From Candidatus Effluviviaceae Genus I sp. (GTDB lineage Bacteria; Joyebacterota; Joyebacteria; Joyebacterales; Joyebacteraceae): a stretch of DNA of 21,881 nt. The notes below the pieces were generated by a model. The model worked only from the letters and a program-made list of their open reading frames with translations. It did no database searches and was not told the origin of the DNA. Position numbers and translations under genes: made by a program. Positions 1 through 6,198 of this stretch are shown here, piece by piece. The DNA is taken from contig VGIX01000032.1 of the NCBI GenBank assembly GCA_016867725.1, forward strand, positions 1-21,881, in the 5' to 3' direction. Within the stretch, counting starts at the first letter, position 1. Every line of letters begins with the position of its first letter.

Positions 1-1
1 G

Positions 2-43
2 CCGGGGTACCAGGGCTCGGTGAAGGCCGTGATGCTGAAGTAG
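2..43 (+). CDS. C-terminal end of an unidentified protein (partial)
   Basis: Only the last 13 codons and a TAG stop (41-43) are visible; they read PGYQGSVKAVMLK. The rest lies upstream of the window. The ending, a short beta-strand-like run finishing in KAVMLK, resembles the last strand of FlgD-like or Por-type C-terminal domains of exported proteins in related phyla, but 13 residues cannot prove this. A strong hairpin at 100-127 lies 56 bases downstream and fits as its terminator. The frame stays open after this stop and runs into the orphan tail ending at 196. Confidence 0.35.
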   Translation, partial: PGYQGSVKAVMLK

Positions 44-99
44 GGCAGGCGGGTCCCCGCGGGCGCGAGGCTCGTGGGGCATCCGATGCGGTTGACGGC

Positions 100-127
100 G
101 GGGCCCGGGCGGAGACGCCCGGGCCCC
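100..127 (+). terminator. Perfect 12-bp GC hairpin, likely terminator
   Basis: The arms GGGGCCCGGGCG (100-111) and CGCCCGGGCCCC (116-127) pair perfectly around a GAGA tetraloop. No run of T follows (AGCTTTGC), so this would be a stem-driven terminator or an RNA-processing or stability element. It lies 56 bases after the stop at 43. Confidence 0.5.
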
Positions 128-196
128 AGCTTTGCACGCTGCTGGCACATCGTCGCGGCATCCACGTGGACCGGCATCAAGGCCCTCTATCGCTAG
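128..196 (+). pseudogene. Orphan C-terminal tail (WTGIKALYR) of a secreted-protein gene
   Basis: Codons 161-196 read STWTGIKALYR then TAG. This is the same tail that ends the secreted protein at 13150-14193 (TSWGTIKALYR) and, more loosely, the three paralogs at 3354-5305. The stop is followed 26 bases later by a GCCCCGCCGG-type hairpin, as after the 13150-14193 gene. The frame is open back to 44, but that stretch contains a terminator-like hairpin and does not look like protein, and no other frame supplies a body. I read it as the remnant of a deleted or frameshifted gene; an assembly error is the alternative. The 5' limit is arbitrary. Confidence 0.4.
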
Positions 197-222
197 TTCG
201 CACCCAGCGTGATGCATGTTCG

Positions 223-251
223 GAGCCCCGCCGGCACGGCCGGCGGGGCTC
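223..251 (+). terminator. 13-bp GCCCCGCCGG-type hairpin
   Basis: Arms GAGCCCCGCCGGC (223-235) and GCCGGCGGGGCTC (239-251) pair perfectly around ACG, followed by TCTCGTATT. It sits 26 bases after the orphan tail stop and just upstream of the symporter promoter, so it probably ends the upstream transcript. The core of the stem is shared with the hairpin at 13086-13115. Confidence 0.6.
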
Positions 252-258
252 TCTCGTA

Positions 259-287
259 TTGCCCCCGCTTTGCGCCTCCGCTAGACT
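259..287 (+). promoter_or_regulatory. Sigma-70-like promoter for the NSS symporter
   Basis: TTGCCC (259-264), a 17-base spacer and TAGACT (282-287) give 4/6 matches in each hexamer with ideal spacing. Transcription would start near 294, leaving about 40 bases before the ATG at 335. That argues against an earlier in-frame ATG at 209. Confidence 0.45.
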
Positions 288-334
288 GGCCGACATCGGT
301 CACGGCACCGGGGCCTCTATCCGGAGGTGATAGC

Positions 335-1807
335 ATGGCTCACCGCGACAGGTGGGCGAGCAGGCCGGCGTTCATCATGGCGGCGATGGGGAGCGCGATC
401 GGGCTCGGCAACCTCTGGCGCTTCCCCATGGAGGCGTACGCGAACGGCGGCGGGGCCTTTCTCATTCCTTACATCGTCGCGCTGCTGACGGCCGGCATCC
501 CGCTCATGATGCTCGAGTATGCGCTCGGCCAGCGCTTCCAGAAGTCCGCGCCGGGGTCACTGCGCGAGGTGGATCCCCGGTTCGAGATGGTCGGCTGGTG
601 GGCGCTCGGCATCGGGATGGCCATCTGCGCGTACTACGCGGTCGTGATGGCGTGGTGCTTCAACTACCTGGCGTTCGCGTTCACGCAGCCGTGGAAGGAG
701 AACCCGCAGGCATTCTTCGACTCGTTCCTCGGCCTGACGAAAGGCCCGGGAGCGCTTGGTACGATCCAGTGGCCGGCCGTCGTGGGACTCGCCATCACCT
801 GGGCGTGGATCTACTGGATCATCAGGAAGGGCGTTCTTCGCGTCGGCAAGGTCGTCATGATCACCGTGCCGCTGCCGGCGCTCCTGACGGTCATCATCGC
901 GATACGAGGGTTCACGCTGCCCGGCGCCATGGAGGGGCTGCGATACTACCTCACGCCGGACTTCAACGCGCTGCTGAACGCCAAGACGTGGCTCTCGGCC
1001 TACGCGCAGGTCTTCTTCTCCCTGAGCCTCGGGTTCGGGATCCTCACGGCGTACGCGAGCTACCTGCCGAAGCGCTCCGACGTGACCAACAACGCGTTCC
1101 TGACGGGTCTCGCGGACGCGGGCTACGCCTACTTCGCCGGCTTCGCCGTGTTCAGCGTCCTGGGCTACCTCGCGCAAGTTCAGGGCGTGCCCGTCGAGAG
1201 CGTCGTCAGGGGCGGCCCGGGCCTCGCGTTCGTCGTCTATCCGACCGCGATCAGCCTCATGCCGCTGGCGCCGCTCATCGGCGTCCTCTTCTTCATCACG
1301 CTGCTCACGCTCGGCATCGACTCGGCGTTCTCAATCGTCGAGGGTGCCGTCGCCGGTGTACGTGACAAGTGGAACCTCTCGCAGGGAAAGGTCACGACCT
1401 GGTTCTGTATGGTCGGGTTCCTGGTCGGGCTCGTGTTCACGACCGGAGCCGGACTCTACTGGCTCGACATCGTCGATCACTGGATGAACGAGTACGGGCT
1501 CGTCGTCATCGGTCTGGCCGAGTGCATCCTCATCGGGTGGTTCTTCGGGGCGGCGAAGCTCAAGGAGTACATCAACGAGGTGTCGGACTTCAGGGTGGGG
1601 TGGTGGTGGGACTTCTTCATCAAGTGGCTGACCCCCATCGCTTTGGGCATCGCGCTCGTCGTCAACATCGCGGGTGAGATGAAAGCGGCCTACGGCGGGT
1701 ACCCGACCTGGGCGCTTCTCGCCGGCGGCTGGGGGCTCGTGGCGGCGATCATCGTCCTGGCCGCGGTGCTGGCGCGGCTGCCCGGCAGGACGAAGGAGGG
1801 GGCCTGA
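335..1807 (+). CDS. Sodium:neurotransmitter symporter (NSS/SNF) family transporter
   Basis: A 490-residue inner-membrane protein of the LeuT fold that couples uptake of an amino acid or related amine to Na+ entry. The N-terminus carries the family signature GSAIGLGNLWRFP followed by NGGGAFLIPY, the unwound first helix that binds Na+ and substrate. The segment QVFFSLSLGFGI matches helix 6 of the family. There are about 11-12 hydrophobic segments. I chose ATG 335 because GGAGGTGAT precedes it and a promoter lies at 259-287; an in-frame ATG at 209 would add 42 non-conserved residues. The last codon overlaps the start of a MetS-like small subunit, so the two probably form a two-component importer like MetP/MetS of Corynebacterium. 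The substrate cannot be read from the sequence; methionine or alanine are guesses by analogy. Confidence 0.93.
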   Translation: MAHRDRWASRPAFIMAAMGSAIGLGNLWRFPMEAYANGGGAFLIPYIVALLTAGIPLMMLEYALGQRFQKSAPGSLREVDPRFEMVGWWALGIGMAICAYYAVVMAWCFNYLAFAFTQPWKENPQAFFDSFLGLTKGPGALGTIQWPAVVGLAITWAWIYWIIRKGVLRVGKVVMITVPLPALLTVIIAIRGFTLPGAMEGLRYYLTPDFNALLNAKTWLSAYAQVFFSLSLGFGILTAYASYLPKRSDVTNNAFLTGLADAGYAYFAGFAVFSVLGYLAQVQGVPVESVVRGGPGLAFVVYPTAISLMPLAPLIGVLFFITLLTLGIDSAFSIVEGAVAGVRDKWNLSQGKVTTWFCMVGFLVGLVFTTGAGLYWLDIVDHWMNEYGLVVIGLAECILIGWFFGAAKLKEYINEVSDFRVGWWWDFFIKWLTPIALGIALVVNIAGEMKAAYGGYPTWALLAGGWGLVAAIIVLAAVLARLPGRTKEGA

Positions 1808-1935
1808 TGTCGCCTTCAGCGTGGATCACCTGCGTGATCGTGTCGGTCATCCTGTACGGCGGGTTCGCAGTGTGCCTCGCCGTGGCGATCAGAAGGGGGC
1901 GGGAGGGGCGACGCGATGACGAGCAGGAGAGCTGA
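1807..1935 (+). CDS. MetS-like NSS transporter small subunit (42 aa)
   Basis: A very small gene whose ATG shares its A with the TGA of the symporter (TGATG, 1805-1809), preceded by AAGGAGG about 6 bases upstream, so the two should be translationally coupled. The product has one membrane helix (about residues 6-28, with the segment ILYGGFAVCL) followed by a basic then acidic tail (RRGREGRRDDEQES). This layout matches the MetS family of NSS small subunits, which lie next to bacterial NSS transporters and are needed for transport in Corynebacterium MetPS. It overlaps the next gene by 20 bases. The assignment rests on size, position and the helix pattern, not on long conserved motifs. Confidence 0.75.
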   Translation: MSPSAWITCVIVSVILYGGFAVCLAVAIRRGREGRRDDEQES

Positions 1936-3268
1936 CTTCGCAACGCGGCGCGGGTCGGTGGGCGGCCGCGCGTGGGCGATCGCCGCGTGCCTCGTCGTGT
2001 CGCTCGCGGCGAGCCCGGCGGCGGCGCAGTGGCCGTGGGATCCGGCCGAACCTGTGCCGGAACCTGATTACCCCGACGTGACGGCGTCGGTCTCCGGAGA
2101 GCCGCTCGCCGGGCGTGACGTCGTGGTCCTCGACGCCCGCCCGCGGGACGCCTACCTGCTCGGGCACGTCCCCGGGGCGCTCTCGGCGCCGGCGGCCGCG
2201 CTTCCCGACGTGTCCGTCGCCGCGGCATTCCTCGGCGCGCTGGGCCTGTCCGGCGACGAGAGGATCGTCTGCTGCGGCGAAGGCCCGGACCTTCGCGACG
2301 CCGCGCTGCTCTTCTGGTTCCTCGAGGCGGCAGGCGCGCGAGAGGTCGCCCTGCTCGAGGGAGGCATGGCGGCGTGGGCGCGCGGCGGCGGGCCGGTCGA
2401 GACGGTCGAGGCATCGCTCCGGCCGTGCGCGTGGGCGCGCGAGCCGGATAGCGACCGCATCGCCACGCGCGCATACGTCGCTGCCGTGTACGGCGAGACC
2501 GGTCACGAGCTCGTCGACACGCGCGGCTGGGATGTCTGGGAAGGTCTCCCGCAGGAGCCGGGTGGCGAGCGCACGCAGGCGTCGGGCGCCGCGCCTTCGA
2601 CGCGCACCGGCCACGTCCCGCACGCGCTCCCGTACGACTTCAGTGAGTTCTTCGCGCGGGACGGCGCTCTCAGAAGCCCCGAGGACACGCGCGCGGCCTT
2701 CGCACGGCTCGGGCCGCGTCCGTCGAACCCCGTGAACCTCCAGGACGAGTTCGTTGTGTACGGGTGGGGCAGCGAGGACGGCGCCATCGGCTACTTCCTG
2801 CTGCGCCGCGCGGGCATCGTGAAGGTCCGATTCTACCCGGGCGGGTTCGACGAGTGGGTGTCCGACGCGGAGTCGCCGGTCACGCGCGTCGTCCACGCCG
2901 AGGAGATCCTCGCTCGCCTCAACCGGGAGCCCAAGCTGCTCGTTCCCGACACGCCGCCGCGCTCGTTCGTCCTCCTCGACGTGCGGCACGACCGCGACTT
3001 CGCCTTCGGTCACATCCCCGGCGCGGTCAACCTGCAGTCGCACGTCTTCGCCGACTCGCTGGATGCGACCGTGGCGCGACACTGGCCGGAGGCCGACAGG
3101 GCGACGGTCCCTGTCGTGTCCTACTGCTACGGGCCATCGTGCATCCGGAGCAGGAACACCTCGACCATGGCGGCGCGGGCGGGCTTCCTGAACACCGAGA
3201 GGTTCTACGGCGGCGTCGAGGAGTGGAAGGGGATCGGGGCGCCGGTGATCCGGACGCTCGGGCAGTAG
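1916..3268 (+). CDS. Exported protein with three rhodanese-like domains
   Basis: 450 residues. A signal peptide ends near AAA-Q at about residue 40. Domain 1 (about 62-165) has the rhodanese pattern DARPRDAYLLGHVPGAL and a CCGEGP loop with Cys119/120. Domain 2 (about 180-305) keeps VDTRGWDVWEG and GHVPHA, but the active loop reads VVYGWGSEDG with no cysteine, so it should be inactive. Domain 3 (about 340-445) has LLDVRHDRDFAFGHIPGAVN and the loop CYGPSC (Cys404, Cys409). Rhodaneses transfer sulfane sulfur through a cysteine persulfide; a periplasmic or outer-membrane location suggests thiosulfate or polysulfide handling, but the substrate is unknown. GGGAGGGG precedes the ATG, and the gene overlaps the small subunit upstream, so it belongs to the same operon. 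Confidence 0.88.
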   Translation: MTSRRADFATRRGSVGGRAWAIAACLVVSLAASPAAAQWPWDPAEPVPEPDYPDVTASVSGEPLAGRDVVVLDARPRDAYLLGHVPGALSAPAAALPDVSVAAAFLGALGLSGDERIVCCGEGPDLRDAALLFWFLEAAGAREVALLEGGMAAWARGGGPVETVEASLRPCAWAREPDSDRIATRAYVAAVYGETGHELVDTRGWDVWEGLPQEPGGERTQASGAAPSTRTGHVPHALPYDFSEFFARDGALRSPEDTRAAFARLGPRPSNPVNLQDEFVVYGWGSEDGAIGYFLLRRAGIVKVRFYPGGFDEWVSDAESPVTRVVHAEEILARLNREPKLLVPDTPPRSFVLLDVRHDRDFAFGHIPGAVNLQSHVFADSLDATVARHWPEADRATVPVVSYCYGPSCIRSRNTSTMAARAGFLNTERFYGGVEEWKGIGAPVIRTLGQ

Positions 3269-3296
3269 GGACCTCCTCTCAGCCCCCAAAGAGAAC

Positions 3297-3321
3297 CCCG
3301 CCCGGCGGTGCGCCGGGCGGG
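3297..3321. terminator. Bidirectional terminator hairpin between convergent genes
   Basis: Arms CCCGCCCGGCG (3297-3307) and CGCCGGGCGGG (3311-3321) pair perfectly around GTG. The hairpin lies between the rhodanese gene (+, ends 3268) and the secreted paralog A (-, ends 3354). On the minus strand it is followed by GTTCTCTTT, the more T-rich side; on the plus strand by ATCCCATTTC. Confidence 0.7.
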
Positions 3322-3353
3322 ATCCCATTTCGTGCTTCAGACCGTGACCTGCT

Positions 3354-3905
3354 CTAGAAGGTGCTGAAGAGGCTCTTGATGGCGCCCCAACTCCTCTCGT
3401 CCACGGGGCTCAGCGGTGTGACCTGCACGTTCAGCTTGATCTCGACGACGTGGTACATCATGCCGGCGATGACCACGAAGTCGCAGGGGGAGATCTGACC
3501 GTCGCTGTTCGTGTCCTCCCACGCGTCCACGTGGCCGGCCATGCAGAACTCCGGATAGACCTGATGCCAGGTCTCGCACATGGGATTGGGACCGTACGCG
3601 CCGATCGGCTCCCAGTAGCTGATCATGCCCTGGAAACTGAGCACGTAGGTCGGGCCGGCCCACGTGACGTGGAAGCACCCGCAGTCCAGAACGAGCTGGT
3701 CGCACGCGCTCACGACGCCGTCACCGTTGTCGTTGTAGAGCTGCTGGTGGGACGTCGCACAGAAGTTCGGGTGCAGCTCGTGCCACGTCGAGCAGTTCGG
3801 CGGGATGTTCCGTCCAGGCGGGCCCGTGTACTCGAGGTAGATCTGCGCCGACGCAGGCACGGCGACCAGCACCGCCAGCACCACAGCCAAGAACACTCTC
3901 TTCAT
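3354..3905 (-). CDS. Secreted two-module Cys/His EF-hand-like protein, paralog A
   Basis: 183 residues with a signal peptide (MKRVFLAVV...ASAQ, cleavage near residue 20). Two modules of about 50 residues follow. Module 1 runs from CSTWHELHPNFC through NDNGDGVVSACD to WAGPTY; module 2 runs from CETWHQVYPEFC through DTNSDGQISPCD to YHV. Each has Cys-x2-Trp-His, Phe-Cys-x3-His and an EF-hand-like loop ending in Cys-Asp, suggesting disulfides or metal ligands plus a calcium site. This copy has two extra cysteines (DCGCFH). The protein ends in the shared tail SPVDERSWGAIKSLFSTF. GGAGGAG precedes the ATG. It is last of three tandem paralogs. I do not recognise a named family and no function is claimed; the EF-hand loop resembles dockerin repeats but no dockerin partner is visible. 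Confidence 0.85.
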   Translation of the reverse strand: MKRVFLAVVLAVLVAVPASAQIYLEYTGPPGRNIPPNCSTWHELHPNFCATSHQQLYNDNGDGVVSACDQLVLDCGCFHVTWAGPTYVLSFQGMISYWEPIGAYGPNPMCETWHQVYPEFCMAGHVDAWEDTNSDGQISPCDFVVIAGMMYHVVEIKLNVQVTPLSPVDERSWGAIKSLFSTF

Positions 3906-3919
3906 CGCGTCTCCTCCCT

Positions 3920-3939
3920 TCGGGCGCCCTCACGCCCGA
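3920..3939 (-). other. Stem-loop abutting the ribosome binding site of paralog A
   Basis: On the minus strand TCGGGCG and CGCCCGA pair perfectly (7 bp) around TGAGGG, immediately before AGGGAGGAG and the start codon. It could be the 3' end of the paralog B transcript, a stabilising 5' structure for paralog A, or chance in GC-rich DNA. Confidence 0.4.
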
Positions 3940-3999
3940 TCACCACTGCCCTCCACAACCGATCCGGCCCCGCGCCGGTTGCCTCCCTCGGGGGCCGAC

Positions 4000-4581
4000 C
4001 TAGAACGTCCTGAAGAGACCCTTGATCTTGCTCCAGCTCTGCGGGCCCGTCGGGCTCGGCTCCTCGGACACGGTGATGTCGAGGTTGATCGAGGCCACGT
4101 GGTACGGGAACCCGCCGATCCAGACGATGTCGCACTCGCTCAGACGTCCGTCGCCGTTGTCCTGCCACTCGTCCACGTGCGCGGCGAAGCAGAAGTCCGG
4201 AGCGACCTGGTGCCACACCGAGCAGTACGGATTCGGGAGCGGGGGAAGCACCGTGGGCTCCCAGTACGACATCTCGCCGGTGGTGACGTTCTCGAGCTCG
4301 TAGGTCGGTCCGACCCAGTCGACGTGGTACCTCATGCCGCTCAGGATGATGACATCGCAGACGCTGACGATGCCGTCACCGTTGTCGACGTAGTCGTCCT
4401 GGTGATGGATCACGCAGAAGTTGGGGAACAGCTCGTGCCACTCGGAGCAGTTGCCGGGGATGGCATCGCGTGCGACGCCGGCAACGGGAGACCCGGCGAA
4501 ATCGAGATAGATCTGAGCGCCTGCTGGCATGGCCAGCGCGATGACGCCCAGAAGAGCGAACAAGGCGAAGCAGTTTCTCAT
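4000..4581 (-). CDS. Secreted two-module Cys/His EF-hand-like protein, paralog B
   Basis: 193 residues from the ATG at 4581, which follows AGGAGG and opens a clear signal peptide (MRNCFALFALLG...AGAQ). An upstream in-frame start at 4722 would add 47 residues and lies before the promoter. Module 1 starts CSEWHELFPNFC, with loop VDNGDGIVSVCD and then WVGPTY; module 2 starts CSVWHQVAPDFC, with loop QDNGDGRLSECD. The tail is SPTGPQSWSKIKGLFRTF. The mature N-terminus (AQIYLDFAG) matches that of paralog A (AQIYLEYTG). Expected location is the periplasm, outer surface or outside the cell. The function is unknown. It probably has its own promoter (4687-4715), so the three paralogs need not be expressed equally. 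Confidence 0.85.
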   Translation of the reverse strand: MRNCFALFALLGVIALAMPAGAQIYLDFAGSPVAGVARDAIPGNCSEWHELFPNFCVIHHQDDYVDNGDGIVSVCDVIILSGMRYHVDWVGPTYELENVTTGEMSYWEPTVLPPLPNPYCSVWHQVAPDFCFAAHVDEWQDNGDGRLSECDIVWIGGFPYHVASINLDITVSEEPSPTGPQSWSKIKGLFRTF

Positions 4582-4686
4582 CTCCACCGTCCTCCTGCCC
4601 TGAGCACGCCAGGGCCGTTTCACCGCCCGCTCGACAACACCACGCACGCCGCTCGCGCATCGCGGCGCGCACCCCAACGCAGGGCG

Positions 4687-4715
4687 ATTATACCACACTT
4701 GCCGAAGCGCATCAA
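4687..4715 (-). promoter_or_regulatory. Sigma-70 promoter for paralog B, overlapping the stop of paralog C
   Basis: On the minus strand TTGATG (4715-4710), a 17-base spacer and a perfect TATAAT (4692-4687). The -35 box overlaps the stop codon of paralog C (4714-4712). Transcription would start near 4680, about 100 bases before the paralog B ATG. This is the best promoter match in the window. Confidence 0.65.
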
Positions 4716-5305
4716 GAACCAAAGAGGGTCCGGAAGATGTCCTTGATCCTCCCCCAGGTCCCGTGCTCCACGGGCGACTCGGGAGTCACGATGATGTTGA
4801 AGCCGACCTCCTGCAGATGCCAGAGCTCGCCGCCCAGGAGGATCATGTCGCAGGGACCCAGGAAGCCGTCCCCGTTGTCCTCCCAGCCGTCCACGTGGTG
4901 TGCGATGCAGAAGCTCGGGTACACCTCGTGCCAGGTCTCGCACACGGGGCTGCCGTCCCGGCCGGGCTCCATGGGCTCGAGGTACTTCCCCGGCCTCCCG
5001 GGCATCCCCTCGAGATAGTACGTCGGACCGATCCACTCGATGTGGTAGGACACGCCGTCGAGCACCAGGCGATCGCACACGCTCACGAAGCCGTCGCCGT
5101 CGTCCGCGTAGTCGTCCTGATGCCTCGGGGCGCAGTGGTTCGGATGGAGCTCGTGCCAGACCGTGCAGTTGAGCGGCACGGGCACGTCGGCCCTTCCCGG
5201 AACCCCGACGAGCTCGAGATGGACCGTCTGCGCGGCGGCGGGAGGACCCGCCGCCAGGAGCGCCGCTGCGAGGAGCAGCGCCGAAACCGCGACCAAGCCT
5301 CTCAT
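4712..5305 (-). CDS. Secreted two-module Cys/His EF-hand-like protein, paralog C
   Basis: 197 residues from the ATG at 5305, chosen because AAGGAGG sits 6 bases upstream and a signal peptide (MRGLVAVSALLLAAALL...AAAQ) begins there; longer in-frame starts reach into the promoter. Module 1 starts CTVWHELHPNHC, with loop ADDGDGFVSVCD and then WIGPTY; module 2 starts CETWHEVYPSFC, with loop EDNGDGFLGPCD. The spacer between modules contains a Pro/Gly-rich stretch. The tail is SPVEHGTWGRIKDIFR plus five more residues, slightly longer than in A and B. It is first in the tandem set and has its own candidate promoter. No known function. Confidence 0.85.
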   Translation of the reverse strand: MRGLVAVSALLLAAALLAAGPPAAAQTVHLELVGVPGRADVPVPLNCTVWHELHPNHCAPRHQDDYADDGDGFVSVCDRLVLDGVSYHIEWIGPTYYLEGMPGRPGKYLEPMEPGRDGSPVCETWHEVYPSFCIAHHVDGWEDNGDGFLGPCDMILLGGELWHLQEVGFNIIVTPESPVEHGTWGRIKDIFRTLFGS

Positions 5306-5379
5306 GGTGCCCTCCTTCCTCATGGCTCCGGCGTCGCGCCACGGGACGGCCGGCGCCCATCGGTGTTCTCCCCGGTGAC

Positions 5380-5408
5380 GGTCTAACACCGGCGACGGGG
5401 GCTGTCAA
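5380..5408 (-). promoter_or_regulatory. Candidate promoter for paralog C
   Basis: On the minus strand a perfect TTGACA (5408-5403), a 17-base spacer ending TGT, and TAGACC (5385-5380). The -10 hexamer is weak (3/6) but is preceded by the extended TGn element. Transcription would begin near 5373, about 70 bases before the ATG at 5305. Confidence 0.5.
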
Positions 5409-5430
5409 CTCGCAAACAACGCCCTGGCCG

Positions 5431-5439
5431 TGGTATGCT
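5431..5439 (+). promoter_or_regulatory. Candidate extended -10 element for the phosphate operon
   Basis: TGGTATGCT matches TGn-TATnnT (TATGCT, 4/6). No convincing -35 box lies 17 bases upstream. It is in the divergent region between paralog C and the DUF47 gene, about 60 bases before the latter's ATG. Confidence 0.3.
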
Positions 5440-5499
5440 CCGGCTGCCGGCGCCATCCGGGCGTCGGCGTCTGAGCCGGTCCTGGGAGGGAGCCGTACC

Positions 5500-6144
5500 A
5501 TGGCCCATCTGTTCGCGAAGACCAGGCTTCTTGAAGCGAAGATCGACGAGTACCTGGACCACACCAGCGAGGTCGGTCTGCTCTTCGTCGAGGCCGTGAA
5601 GGACTACCTCGAGCACCGGCACGACGAGTTCGAGTCGCGCCGCAGGCACGTGACGGAACTCGAGCGGCACGCGGACGACCTCAGAAAGGGCATCGAGCGC
5701 CAGCTCTACGCCGAGACGTTGATCCCCGAGTCGCGCGGCGACGTCCTGGGCATCCTCGAGCACACGGACACCGTCATCAACGCCGTGAAGATGACGCTCA
5801 TGCGGATGTCAGCGGAGCGGCCGCAGATCCCCGAGGGTCTTGCCAGGGACTACGTCGAGCTGGCCGACTACGGCTGCAGGGCCGTGCAGGAGCTCGTCGC
5901 GGGCATCCGCGGCTTCTTCCGCGGGGCGGCCTCCGTCTCCGACTGCGTCCACAAGGTGGCCTTCTGGGAGAAGGAGGCCGACAAGATCGTGGAGCGGCTG
6001 CGCAGAGACATCTTCCAGGCCGATTTCGATCTCAGCCGGAAGATGCACCTCGGCGAGTTCGTGATGCGCATCGGGATGGTCTCCGACGCCGCGGAGGAGG
6101 TGAGCGACCGCCTCGCCATCTCGGCGATCAAGCGGTCGATCTAG
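5500..6144 (+). CDS. DUF47/PhoU-like phosphate transport accessory protein
   Basis: 214 residues of predicted all-alpha cytoplasmic protein. The sequence shows the DUF47 pattern: an early EYLDHTSEVGLLFVEAVKDYL helix, RHVTELERHADDLRKGIERQL with E/D-rich metal-binding helices, a second half with KVAFWEKEADKIVERLRRDIF, and the ending SDAAEEVSDRLAISAIKRSI. Proteins of this family resemble PhoU and are normally encoded just before a PiT permease, which they are thought to regulate; here the PiT gene follows after 54 bases. GGGAGGGAG lies about 9 bases before the ATG. The length is normal for the family. Confidence 0.92.
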   Translation: MAHLFAKTRLLEAKIDEYLDHTSEVGLLFVEAVKDYLEHRHDEFESRRRHVTELERHADDLRKGIERQLYAETLIPESRGDVLGILEHTDTVINAVKMTLMRMSAERPQIPEGLARDYVELADYGCRAVQELVAGIRGFFRGAASVSDCVHKVAFWEKEADKIVERLRRDIFQADFDLSRKMHLGEFVMRIGMVSDAAEEVSDRLAISAIKRSI

Positions 6145-6198
6145 CCCGTCGCGCTGAGGCCGCCGGCCCGACCTGGGACGGCGTTCGGAGGCATCCGG

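Noticed and set aside
209-334. A 42-residue N-terminal extension of the NSS symporter
   Set aside because: A promoter lies inside it at 259-287, a terminator hairpin lies at 223-251, and ATG 335 has a strong ribosome site and begins at the conserved family N-terminus.
1889-3328. A 479-codon minus-strand open frame opposite the rhodanese gene
   Set aside because: It has Arg/Asp/Val-rich shadow composition, and the opposite strand has a signal peptide and three rhodanese domains.
3354-5305. Reading the three tandem secreted proteins as cellulosome dockerins
   Set aside because: The acidic loops resemble dockerin/EF-hand loops, but the flanking Cys/His pattern is different, the paired loops are about 70-80 residues apart, and no cohesin or glycosidase is present.
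3354-5305. Multihaem cytochrome interpretation of the Cys/His-rich modules
   Set aside because: No CXXCH motif is present; the Cys and His spacing (C-x2-W-H and C-x3-H) does not fit covalent haem attachment.
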